A stretch of 33,783 nucleotides of DNA, taken from the NCBI GenBank assembly GCA_009379815.1, contig WHSY01000002.1, forward strand, positions 87,064 to 120,846, read 5' to 3'. How positions within the stretch are numbered: position 1 is the stretch's first letter; each line of letters starts with the position of its first letter. The DNA is from Pseudonocardiaceae bacterium. GTDB taxonomy: Bacteria > Actinomycetota > Actinomycetes > Mycobacteriales > Pseudonocardiaceae. A model generated the notes under the pieces. That model was not told the DNA's origin. It saw only the letters and a list, made by a program, of their open reading frames with translations, and searched no databases. Below are positions 7,066 to 14,929 of the stretch, one piece after another. The position numbers were made by a program, and so were the translations under genes.

Positions 7066-8301
7066 GTGCCCCGACCACCACTCCCCCTCGGTAAGCATGG
7101 CGAAATCCGCACCACGCGGGAGAATGGTCGCTGGGTTGCCCGCTGCCGCTTCCGCCAGCTCGACGGGCGCACTGTCCAGGTCCAGCGTTGGGGCGCGTCG
7201 ATGACCGCAGCGAACGCAGCGCTGCAGGATGAGCTGCAAGACCGTGCGAGCAAGCGCAAGGCAGTTCTGTCGCCCGGTGCGCGGTTCCGCGAGGCCTCCA
7301 CGATCTATCTCGCGAAGATCGAGGCGAAACGCGAGGACTCAACCCACGCGCTATACGAGCAGTGGCTGAAGACCGTGATCCTGCCCACGCTGGGTGAACT
7401 ACGACTCCGCGAGTGCGACGTCGCGCAGATGGACGCCTTCTTCTCTGATCTTGAGCAACGCGGCTATGCGGCAAACACTCGCCGGGTGCTGCGCGCGGTC
7501 GTCAAGGGCGTCCTCCAACAAGCGGTGCTGCACCACGCCATCGCATCGAACCCAGTGCCTGAGCTCGAACAGATCGAGAGTCCGAAGGGCCAGGCGATCG
7601 CTCGGCCGCGGGGCCTGACACTCGAGGAGCGTCGGCGGTTCCTCACCTGGATGGACGGCGGGTGCGTGGAGAAGGTCTGTACCTGCGAGGACCCGAAGGT
7701 GTGCCATATGCAGCGGGTCGCCCGGGGCGCGGACTTGCCAGATCTGATCCGGTTCGGGCTCGGCACAGGCCTACGGATCTCAGAGATCTGTGGATTGCGT
7801 GTCCGCGATCTCGACCTCGACGGCGTGCCCGTAGTTGCCGACGACGACATCCGGCTCGTACAGGTGGTGACAATGGCCGGAAACATGGCGTGGGTGCGTG
7901 GCAAGGGCCTGGTCCGCCACAGCGGGAAGACGGCGGCGGCATTACGGGTTATCCCGCTGCCAGAGTTCGTTGCCACGAGGCTGACCGCCCGGCTGCACGG
8001 CGATGAGGACCCGAACCAACCGCTGTTCGCCGCAGGCGGCGCAGACGGTCAGCCGACCTTCCGGTGGCCGTCGAACGTGCGTCGCTCGGTGCGTGCCGTC
8101 CGCACCGAGGTGGGACTGGACTGGATGACCCCACACACGTGGCGGCGTACCTACGCGACCATTCTCGACGACGAGATGGGCTTCACTGACCGGATGAAAG
8201 CCGACCTGATGGGTCAGGCGAGGTTCCTCAAGGACTCCTACGTATCGCGTGGCGAGCTGCACCCGGATGCGGCTGTGGTGCTGGACGCTGCGCTGCGGTG
8301 A
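7066..8301 (+). CDS. Tyrosine recombinase / phage-type integrase
   Basis: This 411-residue site-specific integrase has an N-terminal arm-binding region, a core-binding SAM-like domain (about 72-165) and a catalytic domain (about 185-400). Catalytic residues are visible: Arg237 in GTGLRISE, Lys288 in RHSGKTAAALRV, His357 and Arg360 in HTWRRTYAT, and Tyr392 in LKDSYVSRG. GTG 7066 has GGAGG 5 nt upstream. It lies 132 bp from tRNA-Lys and reads away from it, the usual arrangement for tRNA-targeting elements. No excisionase, replication or transfer gene follows, so the element is a remnant or its other genes have been lost. An oddity is a Cys-rich loop at 200-214 (C200, C205, C207, C213, then H214) just before the catalytic domain; it could bind a metal. 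Confidence 0.93.
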   Translation: MPRPPLPLGKHGEIRTTRENGRWVARCRFRQLDGRTVQVQRWGASMTAANAALQDELQDRASKRKAVLSPGARFREASTIYLAKIEAKREDSTHALYEQWLKTVILPTLGELRLRECDVAQMDAFFSDLEQRGYAANTRRVLRAVVKGVLQQAVLHHAIASNPVPELEQIESPKGQAIARPRGLTLEERRRFLTWMDGGCVEKVCTCEDPKVCHMQRVARGADLPDLIRFGLGTGLRISEICGLRVRDLDLDGVPVVADDDIRLVQVVTMAGNMAWVRGKGLVRHSGKTAAALRVIPLPEFVATRLTARLHGDEDPNQPLFAAGGADGQPTFRWPSNVRRSVRAVRTEVGLDWMTPHTWRRTYATILDDEMGFTDRMKADLMGQARFLKDSYVSRGELHPDAAVVLDAALR

Positions 8302-8364
8302 CCGACCGGTCTGTGGTATGAGGCCCCCTCGCCCTCCTGATCCGTAGTGGCGACGCTACCCCAC

Positions 8365-8427
8365 GCATGCCCGGTATGCAGGTGTTTCTCCGGCGCCGCG
8401 GGCACGAAACTGGGCATGCCGGGTATG
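8365..8427. repeat. Two near-identical GCATGCC-GGTATG motifs in the gap after the integrase
   Basis: GCATGCCCGGTATG (8365-8378) and GCATGCCGGGTATG (8414-8427) are direct repeats with one mismatch. GCATGCCC and GGGCATGC also face each other as an inverted pair. The 365-nt gap 8302-8666 otherwise holds no supportable gene. Confidence 0.5.
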
Positions 8428-8666
8428 TGTGTGCAGCGGTTCGTGGATCAGAACGTGGATAAAGATCGCGAACTGCATACGAGATCTTGGGTCTGTGCGC
8501 GTCCGAGCGGTTCCCCGGCTGGCATGTGGCCCACGCGCCAGCTCACGCACCGAACGGCGCGGGCCTACGAGGAGCGGACCGAGGCGGAGGAGCCCGAGAT
8601 GTGCTGCCCTCGCCCGTCCTGTGTATGGAGAGCGACCAGGGGTTCGCGGGCGGGGCAGTGTGGTTG

Positions 8667-9296
8667 TCAGCTGCGGGTTCGCACGAGCCCGCCTTCGAGC
8701 CCGGCGACGAGGGTGCGCGCATGGTCGAGCCGGTCGACGAGCTGTTCGGTGAACTCGCTGGAGGTGTTCGCGGCCCGGTACAGCGCGCGGACGGCAGCCG
8801 GGACGGCGTCGACGCCGTGGCCGTGGACAGACAGCTCGTTGGCGGCCCGGTCGAGGTCTAGTCCCAGCTCGTGCAGCAGCAGCGGGAGACGGCCCAGGCC
8901 GTCCTCGATACCTGACATCACCGCTTCGAGATCGCGGAGGCGGGTGAAGCCGGGCCCACCCGGCGCACGGGCCGCGGCGATCAGCGTCTCAATCTCATCG
9001 ACCAGGGCATGAGCGGCCTCGGCGGGCTCACGCCGCCCGGTGCCCGACGTCGGCGCGGCCCCCGGCGCGGTGGGCCGGGAAGCGATCAGACGGACTTGCA
9101 TGTTAGCCCCGCATCGTGGGCAGCTCACAGCTCCGGGCGCGGTCGGGGTCATCGCCGGGCTGCCGTTGAACGAGTAGGAGTCCCAGGTGTCCCCACCAGC
9201 GTTGGTGACGTGGCTGACCTCGTAGTCGCGGGTCCAACTCGCTCCGCAATGCCCACACCGGAAGCCGTACCGCTCGATCGCGTTGTCCCTGATCAT
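8667..9296 (-). CDS. Hypothetical zinc-ribbon protein
   Basis: This 209-residue protein is of unknown function. The N-terminus carries a zinc-ribbon-like four-Cys set: Cys14 and Cys17 (CGHCGASW) with Cys59 and Cys62 (CPRCG), about 40 residues apart. The segment between (WTRDYEVSHVTNAGGDTWDSY) is polar. From about residue 85 the protein becomes helical, Ala/Leu-rich and acidic without a recognisable motif. No signal peptide or membrane segment is seen. ATG 9296 has a GAGG about 5 nt upstream. It is divergent from the MarR gene and could share its control region. Codon bias supports coding; the role is unknown. Confidence 0.6.
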   Translation of the reverse strand: MIRDNAIERYGFRCGHCGASWTRDYEVSHVTNAGGDTWDSYSFNGSPAMTPTAPGAVSCPRCGANMQVRLIASRPTAPGAAPTSGTGRREPAEAAHALVDEIETLIAAARAPGGPGFTRLRDLEAVMSGIEDGLGRLPLLLHELGLDLDRAANELSVHGHGVDAVPAAVRALYRAANTSSEFTEQLVDRLDHARTLVAGLEGGLVRTRS

Positions 9297-9390
9297 CCGG
9301 GCCTCATCTCCTCGGATCGATCACGTCGGGTCTTCGAGGTAACCGTGGCCGCCCGTCGAGACGCGACGTGACCGAGGTGGGAGCCTACTT

Positions 9391-9403
9391 TTGCCGAATG
9401 CAA
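9391..9403. promoter_or_regulatory. Short palindrome at the MarR start, possible operator
   Basis: TTGC-CGAAT-GCAA is a small inverted repeat ending 10 nt before GTG 9414, in the shared region between the MarR gene and the divergent zinc-ribbon gene. MarR proteins commonly bind such sites and repress themselves. There is no Shine-Dalgarno sequence here, so the mRNA may be leaderless. Confidence 0.35.
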
Positions 9404-9413
9404 CAATACTCGT

Positions 9414-9905
9414 GTGCATCGAATTGTCGATCCGCACCTGGAACCGCCGGACACGGTCGCCGAGGACCTGGTCGACGGGGTGATGTCGGCCAGCCGGGTG
9501 CTAGTCGCCGTGGCCGCGCGGTCGCTGTCCGACATCGGCGAGCAGGTCACCCTGGCCCAATACCGAACCCTGATCGTGCTGGCCTCCCGCGGACCGCAAC
9601 GCCCCGCCCACCTCGCAGAGGCGCTCGCGGTGGCGCCCTCGACAGCAACCCGAATGTGCGATCGGCTGGTGCGCCGGCGATGGGTACGGCGGCAGCGGTC
9701 ACCCCGCGACCGGCGCACCGTCCGAATAACCCTCACCCCAGAAGGCCGTGACCTAGTCGACGTGGTCAGCCGGCGACGCCGACAGGAACTGCACGGCCTG
9801 CTGGCCCGGATGTCTGCCGACCAGCGCGCACAGCTGCTGACAGCACTGCAAGCCCTGAGCGAGGTCGCCGGCGAGCGCCCCGACCAGGAGTGGGCGCCGG
9901 CCTGA
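9414..9905 (+). CDS. MarR-family transcriptional regulator
   Basis: This 163-residue winged-helix regulator has the MarR pattern. The N-terminal helices carry VTLAQYRTLIVLASRGPQ, the helix-turn-helix is PAHLAEALAVAPSTATRMCDRLVRRRWV (about 63-90), and the wing is RQRSPRDRRTVRITLTPEGRDLV with the conserved DRR. The C-terminal dimerisation helix is LHGLLARMSADQRAQLLTALQAL. Start GTG 9414 lacks a Shine-Dalgarno sequence. It is divergent from the zinc-ribbon gene and lies 350 nt before the hyc leader. No ligand is predictable. Control of the hyc operon is possible from position only. Confidence 0.88.
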   Translation: MHRIVDPHLEPPDTVAEDLVDGVMSASRVLVAVAARSLSDIGEQVTLAQYRTLIVLASRGPQRPAHLAEALAVAPSTATRMCDRLVRRRWVRRQRSPRDRRTVRITLTPEGRDLVDVVSRRRRQELHGLLARMSADQRAQLLTALQALSEVAGERPDQEWAPA

Positions 9906-10254
9906 CGTCACTTCCAGGGTGACCGCGCTCCGCACGGCGATCGGCTGCTGCAGCTCGGGCGCCGGGTTCCGGTGGTCACGATTGTGATCGACTCCCCGGA
10001 GCCGGCTCCCGGCGTCCTTCGACATCGTCGACGAGGTCACAGCCGAGCACGGGGTAGTCACCAGCGAGGTGGTATCGGCGCTCATCGCGATCACCTAGGA
10101 CAAGCGACGGGGTGGCCTGCGCCTGGCTCGGCACCGGTTCTAGTTCCCAGCGCGCAACCCCACCACTTGCGCCGGGTCATGATCTTCGTTAAGACTAGGC
10201 CTGCAATGGCGATGGGACTCGCCGAAACCGCGGGCCACGTGGGCCGCTAATGGT
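9906..10254. other. Intergenic region before the hyc operon
   Basis: No intact gene is seen. A short plus-strand open stretch near 10018-10098 reads FDIVDEVTAEHGVVTSEVVS with no start codon and may be a gene relic. A weak sigma70-like pair, TTGCGC (10167-10172) and TAAGAC (10190-10195) with 17-bp spacing, could be the operon promoter. Confidence 0.3.
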
Positions 10255-10298
10255 CTCTACCGCATTTCGCCAGCCGATCAGGCTGGTGGACGGTAGAG
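10255..10298 (+). promoter_or_regulatory. Two-tier hairpin abutting the ribosome-binding site of the hyc operon leader
   Basis: The outer stem is CTCTACCG (10255-10262) with CGGTAGAG (10291-10298). The inner stem is CCAGCC (10270-10275) with GGCTGG (10281-10286) around GATCA. All pairs are exact. The 3' arm of the outer stem ends inside the AGGAGG at 10297-10302, so folding could block ribosome entry at GTG 10309. It may be an attenuator-like leader, a protein-binding site, or an RNA motif I do not recognise. Confidence 0.55.
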
Positions 10299-10308
10299 GA
10301 GGTACGCG

Positions 10309-10353
10309 GTGGCTCGGTCCCGCAGCCATGCCCGCGAGCGGCGGTCACGATGA
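10309..10353 (+). CDS. 14-residue leader peptide translationally coupled to hycD
   Basis: GTG 10309 is preceded by a perfect AGGAGG (10297-10302) at 6-nt spacing, the best ribosome-binding site around the operon. It encodes a short, very basic peptide (MARSRSHARERRSR) and stops at TGA 10351-10353. That TGA overlaps the hycD ATG as ATGA. The hycD ATG itself has only a weak GCGG upstream, so hycD is probably translated by re-initiation. The frame, ribosome-binding site and overlap are seen directly; the regulatory role is inferred. No family is recognised. Confidence 0.5.
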   Translation: MARSRSHARERRSR

Positions 10354-11306
10354 CGCTGCCGCTTCCATTGATCCAGGCGCTGCAGGTGCTCATCGTCGCG
10401 GCCGCGGCGCCGGGCATCAACGGCGTGATTGCCCGCGTGGAGGCTCGGCTGCAGGGCAGGCGCGGGCCGCGGGTGCTGCAGCCCTACTACGATCTCGGGA
10501 AGCTCTACTGCAAGGAGACGCTGGCGCCGCACGGCGCGAGCTGGGTGTTCCTGGCTGCTCCGCTGGTCGCGATGACCTGCTATCTCACGGTGCCGCTGCT
10601 GATCCCGGTGCTGACCGCGTACGCGCTTCCGCTGGGTGACATGGGCGACATCCTCGCCGGCGGGATCATCCTCGCGTTCGCCAGTTTCATGGTCGCCGTC
10701 GCTGCCGCGGGCACCGGTTCGCCGTATGCCCAGCTCGGTGCCAGCCGCGCCAAGACGTTCGCCGCGATCACCGAGCCCGTGGTGCTGTTCGTGGTGTTCA
10801 CGGTCGCGCTGGTCAGCGGCACGGACCTGCCGTACGCGATGGCCGAAACGGTGACCACATCGGCCGAGCAGGTCGTGCGGCCGGCGCACCTGCTGTCCGC
10901 GGCCGCATTGTTCATGGTGATCCTCTACGAGACCGCCCGTATCCCGGTGGAGACGCACACCGGCACGAACGAGTTCGGGATGATCGAGGAGGCGCGGCAG
11001 TTCGAGCACACCGGCCCGTACTTGGCGCTGCTGCGTCACGGGTCGGCGATGAAGCAGCTGATCCTCTTCGTGATCTTCCTCAACATCGTGGTTGCGCCGT
11101 GGGGTCTGGCCGCTGACGCCGGCCTGCTTGCCGTGGTGCTGGCGGTCATCGCATTGCTGGGCAAGTCGGTGCTGCTCGGCGGGGTCATCGCGGTGATCGA
11201 CGACTCGTTCGCCAAGCTGCGCCTGTTCAAGATCACCGAGTTCGTGGCGGCGGCGTTCATGCTTGCCGTGCTGGCGGTGATCACGCTCTACCTCGGGGGT
11301 GGGTGA
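10350..11306 (+). CDS. hycD: HycD/HyfC-like membrane subunit (complex I NuoH homologue)
   Basis: This 318-residue polytopic membrane protein corresponds to complex I NuoH and formate-hydrogenlyase HycD. It links the hydrophilic arm to the ion-pumping subunits. It keeps the family's cytoplasmic loop signature RRGPRVLQPYYDLGKLYCKE (38-57) and the second loop ETARIPVETHTGTNEFGMIEE, rich in the acidic residues that line the quinone/E-channel region in complex I. About eight hydrophobic helices are visible. ATG 10350 overlaps the leader-peptide stop. The gene's own stop (11304-11306) overlaps the next start. The order hycD-hycP-hycQ-hycE matches the Mycobacterium tuberculosis Rv0084-Rv0087 cluster. 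Confidence 0.9.
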   Translation: MTLPLPLIQALQVLIVAAAAPGINGVIARVEARLQGRRGPRVLQPYYDLGKLYCKETLAPHGASWVFLAAPLVAMTCYLTVPLLIPVLTAYALPLGDMGDILAGGIILAFASFMVAVAAAGTGSPYAQLGASRAKTFAAITEPVVLFVVFTVALVSGTDLPYAMAETVTTSAEQVVRPAHLLSAAALFMVILYETARIPVETHTGTNEFGMIEEARQFEHTGPYLALLRHGSAMKQLILFVIFLNIVVAPWGLAADAGLLAVVLAVIALLGKSVLLGGVIAVIDDSFAKLRLFKITEFVAAAFMLAVLAVITLYLGGG

Positions 11307-11974
11307 TGGTTGCCGCCCCGCCTGGCAGCTACGCCGGAGCGACCACTGCGCTGGCCGTGCTCATGCTGGTGATCGAGTTCGGGATGCTGCAGGCAACCCT
11401 GTTGCGGGCGCAGGTCCGGCTGTATGTGGCGCAGTCGGTCGTGATCTCGGTGCTCGCGGTCGTCGTGGCGGTGGGCCGTGAGGTGCCCGAGCTATTCGGA
11501 CTGGCGGTGTTCTCCGTCGCACTCAAGGTGGTGGCCGTGCCGCTGGTGATGCTGCGGCTGCTGCGCCGCACCGACCCGGAGATCGCCGGCAGCCGGGCGA
11601 TGGGGGTCGCCAGCATGGTGCTGCTCGCGGTGGTCGTCGGTGCCTTCGGCTTCTTCGCCAGTGCCCGGTTCGGGCTGGTCAGCCCGGTGCTGCCGACGGC
11701 CACGCTGGCGGTGGCCGTCGCCATCGTGCTGGTGTCGTTCGTCCTGATGATCGTCCGGCGGGACGTGGTGTCGCAGGCGATCGGGTTCTTCGCACTGGAG
11801 AACGGGGTGTCGCTGGCCAGCCTGGTGGTCGCCGCCGGGCTGCCGCTTCTCCTGGAGGTCGCGTTCCTGTTCGACCTGCTCGTGGCGGTCGTGGTGTTCG
11901 CCGTGCTGATCCGGGTGCACCATGAGCAGTCCGAGTCGCTGTCCACCGCCGGCCTGACCGAGCTGCAGGGGTGA
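11306..11974 (+). CDS. hycP: HycP/HyfE-like membrane subunit (NuoK-related)
   Basis: This 222-residue, very hydrophobic protein has six or more membrane helices. It corresponds to hydrogenase-4 component E (HyfE), called HycP in mycobacteria, whose C-terminal half is NuoK-like. Conserved-looking parts are LRAQVRLYVAQS near the N-terminus and GFFALENGVSLASLVVAAGLPLLLEVAFLFDLLVAVVVF late in the chain, with membrane-embedded acidic residues in ALENG and LLEVAFLFD as in NuoK-type subunits. ATG 11306 shares its A with the hycD stop codon (TGATG), and hycQ starts 4 nt after this gene's stop. It acts in the membrane arm, probably in ion translocation. Confidence 0.85.
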   Translation: MVAAPPGSYAGATTALAVLMLVIEFGMLQATLLRAQVRLYVAQSVVISVLAVVVAVGREVPELFGLAVFSVALKVVAVPLVMLRLLRRTDPEIAGSRAMGVASMVLLAVVVGAFGFFASARFGLVSPVLPTATLAVAVAIVLVSFVLMIVRRDVVSQAIGFFALENGVSLASLVVAAGLPLLLEVAFLFDLLVAVVVFAVLIRVHHEQSESLSTAGLTELQG

Positions 11975-11978
11975 CGGC

Positions 11979-13436
11979 GTGGAAGCCGTGCTCGTCGCGC
12001 TGGTGACGCTACCGCTGCTCGGGGCCGCACTGTCGGTGCTGCCGGGGCACTCGGTGGCGCCGGTGGCCACCGTGTCGGTCGGGGTGGCCTGCTTCGCGCT
12101 GACCCTCGTGCTCGTCCCGGCAGCAGCAGAGGGACCGGTGGAGTTCGGGTTCCTGCGCGCGGACGCGATCTCGGTCGTGTTCGAGATCGGCACCGGCTTT
12201 CTGTATGCGATGGCCGCCGTCTACTCCGTCGGCTACCTCCGGTGGGAGCGGGACCGCCCGGACTTCGCGCGGTACTCCCTGCTGTTTTTCGCCGGGCTGA
12301 ACCTGTTCGCCTGGGCCATGCTGTCCGCGGCGTTGATGAACGGCCTCGCGCTGCTGTGGATTGCGGTGGAGATCACAACCGTGGTCTCGGCGCTGCTCGT
12401 CGCGCTGGATGGCACCCGCGCGGGCGCCGAGGCGGCCTGGAAGTACGTGCTGCTCGCCTCAGCCGGGCTCGGCGTCGCGCTGCTCGCCACGATCGTCATC
12501 TACTCCGCGGGGGCCACGGTGCTCGGCCCGTCCTACGACCTGGCCTTCGCCCCGCTGCTCGCCGCCGGCGACGCGCTGCCCGAAACGCCGGTGCAGCTCG
12601 CGTTCGTGCTCGCGGTCGTGGGTTTCGGCACGAAGGTGGGCCTGTTCCCGGTGCACACCTGGCTGCCCGACGCGCACTCCGAGGCGCCCACCCCGATCTC
12701 GGCGATGCTGTCCGGTTCGCTGCTGGCGGTCAGCTTCTATGCGGTGCTGCGCTACTACCAGGTCGCTGCGGCCGCGCTGGGTGATGGCTTCCCTCGCGCC
12801 GTGCTGCTCGTCTTCGGCATGCTGTCGTTGCTGCTGGCCGCGCTGTATCTGGTCGAGCAGCGCAACCTCAAGCGGCTGTTGGCCTACTCCAGCGTCGAGC
12901 ACATGGGCATTTTGGCGATCGGGGTGTCGTTCGGCGCGCCGATAGCGCTGGCCGGGGTGCTGTTGCACGTGCTGGCCCACGCCGCCGCCAAGGGCAGCGC
13001 GTTTTTCGGCGCCGGGGTGCTGGTGCACGCCTATGGCAGCAAGGACGTCGGGCGGATCCGTGGCGGTCTCGACCGGTTGCCGGTCAGCGCACCGCTGTTC
13101 CTGCTCGCCGTGCTGGCGCTGTCGGCCATGCCCCCGTTCGGGCTGTTCCGCAGCGAGTTCCAGATCGTCGCCGGTGGGCTCGCCGAGACCCGGCACGTCC
13201 CGGCCGTGGCCATGGTCGCCCTGGTGGCGCTGGCCTTCGTCGGGCTCTCGGTCGCGACCACCCGGATGCTGTTCCTCCCGGGCGAGGCGGTCACCAGCCG
13301 GGCCGAGCCCAGTGCGTGGATGGTGGCACCGGTGGTCGTCGGGATCCTCGCGCTGCTCGTGCTGGGGCTGCACCCGCCGGCACCGCTGGTCGAGCTCATC
13401 ACCCGTGGTGCCGCCGAGCTGGGAGGTGTGTTGTGA
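11979..13436 (+). CDS. hycQ: HycQ/HyfF-like antiporter-type subunit (NuoN/NuoM family)
   Basis: This 485-residue polytopic protein is of the Mrp-antiporter/NuoLMN family, corresponding to hydrogenase-4 component F. The ion-channel residues are present: Glu131 in the TM5-type helix (LLWIAVEITTVVSALLV), Lys219 in FGTKVGLFPVHTWLPDAHSEAPTPISAMLSG, and Lys339 in LHVLAHAAAKGSAFFGAG. Together they indicate a working proton or sodium half-channel. GTG 11979 follows hycP by 4 nt. The gene's stop overlaps the hycE GTG (GTGA), so the two are translationally coupled. With the NuoL-like subunit at the operon's end it supplies two antiporter modules to the complex. Confidence 0.9.
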   Translation: MEAVLVALVTLPLLGAALSVLPGHSVAPVATVSVGVACFALTLVLVPAAAEGPVEFGFLRADAISVVFEIGTGFLYAMAAVYSVGYLRWERDRPDFARYSLLFFAGLNLFAWAMLSAALMNGLALLWIAVEITTVVSALLVALDGTRAGAEAAWKYVLLASAGLGVALLATIVIYSAGATVLGPSYDLAFAPLLAAGDALPETPVQLAFVLAVVGFGTKVGLFPVHTWLPDAHSEAPTPISAMLSGSLLAVSFYAVLRYYQVAAAALGDGFPRAVLLVFGMLSLLLAALYLVEQRNLKRLLAYSSVEHMGILAIGVSFGAPIALAGVLLHVLAHAAAKGSAFFGAGVLVHAYGSKDVGRIRGGLDRLPVSAPLFLLAVLALSAMPPFGLFRSEFQIVAGGLAETRHVPAVAMVALVALAFVGLSVATTRMLFLPGEAVTSRAEPSAWMVAPVVVGILALLVLGLHPPAPLVELITRGAAELGGVL

Positions 13437-14929
13437 GCGTGTCCGTGCTGCGCTGGCCTGGGACCGAGCAGGTCACGGCGCTGGCCGAGGAGCTGGATCA
13501 GCGGATCGCCGGTGGGCAGCGGTTCGCCGCGCTGCTCGGTCGAGGTAACCCCGCGACCGGTACCGTGCTGAGCGCGCTGGTCGCCCACGATGGTGGGGTG
13601 ACCCCGCTGTCCGCGCAGCTGCCGGCAGGGGTCACGCACTACCCGTCGCTGACCCCGCAGCTGCCCGCAGCGTTTTGGTACGAGCGGTTGATCCACGACC
13701 TGGTCGGCCTGGTGCCCGACGGGCATCCCCGGCTCGACCCGCTGGTGCTGCCGCATCGTGAGGGCGGCGAGCTTCCGCATCCCGGCGCCGCGGGGCGGCC
13801 GGCCCGTATCGAGCCCGACGAGCGTGCGCTGCCGGTGGAGGTGCACGGCCCCGGGCTGTTCACGATCCCGCACGGACCGGTGCGCTCGGGGGTTTTCGAG
13901 TCGGTCGAGTACCTGGTGGAGACCCCCGGCGAGGACATCCCGCACGTGCGCATCCGTCCGCACGCCAAGCACCGGGGGCTGCAGAAGCGCTTCGAGGGCC
14001 TCGACGTCGACGACGGGGTACTGCTCGCCGAACGCGTCGAGGGCGTCGCCTCGGTGGCGCACGCGCTGGCCTTCGCGCACGCCGTCGAGCGAAGGGCGCC
14101 ACTCCCGCAGGCCGCGGGGCTGGTGCGGGCGCTACACGCCGAGTGCGAGCGCATCGCCAATCACCTCGATGTGCTCGGCAAGCTCGCCGACGCGGCGGGG
14201 CTGGCGGTGGCGGCGGCGCGCTTCGGCCTGCACAAGGAGCGCGTGCTGCGCCTCGTCGGCGCGCTGTGCGGTAGCCGGTTCGGCCGTGGCGTGGTGGTGC
14301 CGGGCGGGGTGAGCGGGCTGCCCCGGCTGCCGGCGGATGCGGTCAGCAACGAGCTCGACCGGCTGCAGCGCGGGATCGACGGCGACGTGCGCGCGCTGTG
14401 CGACACCCCGTCGTTTCTGGACCGGGTGCGCACTACCGGCCCGCTGGCGCCCGACCTGGCTGCGGCGCACGGCGCGCTCGGCCCGGTGGGCCGCGGTTCC
14501 GGCTGCGCCGACGACGCCCGGGTGACACGCCCGTACGACGCTTACCGCTGGCTGGCCCCGCCACTAGTTCCGGTGCGCCGTGCCGGCGACGCGCAGGCCC
14601 GGATGCAGGTGCGCATCGCGGAGATCGAGACGTCGTTTCACCTCGCCCACCACGCGGTCGGGGACCTGGCCGACTGCGACACCGACACGTTGGCCACCGA
14701 GCTGGAGCTGTCGGCGGGCCGATCGGTCGGCTGGGCCGAAGCCCCGCAGGGCGAGGTCGTCTATCTGCTCGAGATCGGCGCCGACGGCCGGATCTGCTAC
14801 TGCGCGCCGCGCTCGGCGTCACTGCACAACCTCGTGCTGTTCCCGGCGACCTTCGTCGGCGACATCCTCACCGACTTCCCGTTCAACGAGGCCAGCTTCG
14901 GCCTCTCGATCGCCGGGGTGGTGATGTAG
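13433..14929 (+). CDS. hycE: HycE-like large subunit (NuoCD fusion) lacking all NiFe-ligand cysteines
   Basis: This 498-residue soluble subunit fuses a NuoC-like N-terminal domain (about 1-110) to a NuoD / NiFe-hydrogenase large-subunit domain (about 130-498). Family blocks are clear: GPVRSGVFESVEYLVETPGEDIPHV, RPHAKHRGLQKRFEG, ECERIANHLDVLGKLADAAG, and GWAEAPQGEVVYLLE. The two NiFe motifs are altered. Where HycE has ERVCGICGFAH, this protein has ERVEGVASVAH (Cys to Glu203 and Ala206). Where HycE ends in GSLDPCYSCTDR, this one ends in ASFGLSIAGVVM (Cys to Ser492 and Gly495). It therefore cannot bind a normal NiFe centre. It ends where processed hydrogenases would carry a C-terminal extension. 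GTG 13433 overlaps the hycQ stop. Confidence 0.9.
   Translation: MSVSVLRWPGTEQVTALAEELDQRIAGGQRFAALLGRGNPATGTVLSALVAHDGGVTPLSAQLPAGVTHYPSLTPQLPAAFWYERLIHDLVGLVPDGHPRLDPLVLPHREGGELPHPGAAGRPARIEPDERALPVEVHGPGLFTIPHGPVRSGVFESVEYLVETPGEDIPHVRIRPHAKHRGLQKRFEGLDVDDGVLLAERVEGVASVAHALAFAHAVERRAPLPQAAGLVRALHAECERIANHLDVLGKLADAAGLAVAAARFGLHKERVLRLVGALCGSRFGRGVVVPGGVSGLPRLPADAVSNELDRLQRGIDGDVRALCDTPSFLDRVRTTGPLAPDLAAAHGALGPVGRGSGCADDARVTRPYDAYRWLAPPLVPVRRAGDAQARMQVRIAEIETSFHLAHHAVGDLADCDTDTLATELELSAGRSVGWAEAPQGEVVYLLEIGADGRICYCAPRSASLHNLVLFPATFVGDILTDFPFNEASFGLSIAGVVM

Noticed and set aside
9972-10250. A 92-codon plus-strand frame before the hyc operon.
   Set aside because: There is no ribosome-binding site, the composition is implausible, and the only protein-like piece (FDIVDEVTAEHGVV) is in a different frame.
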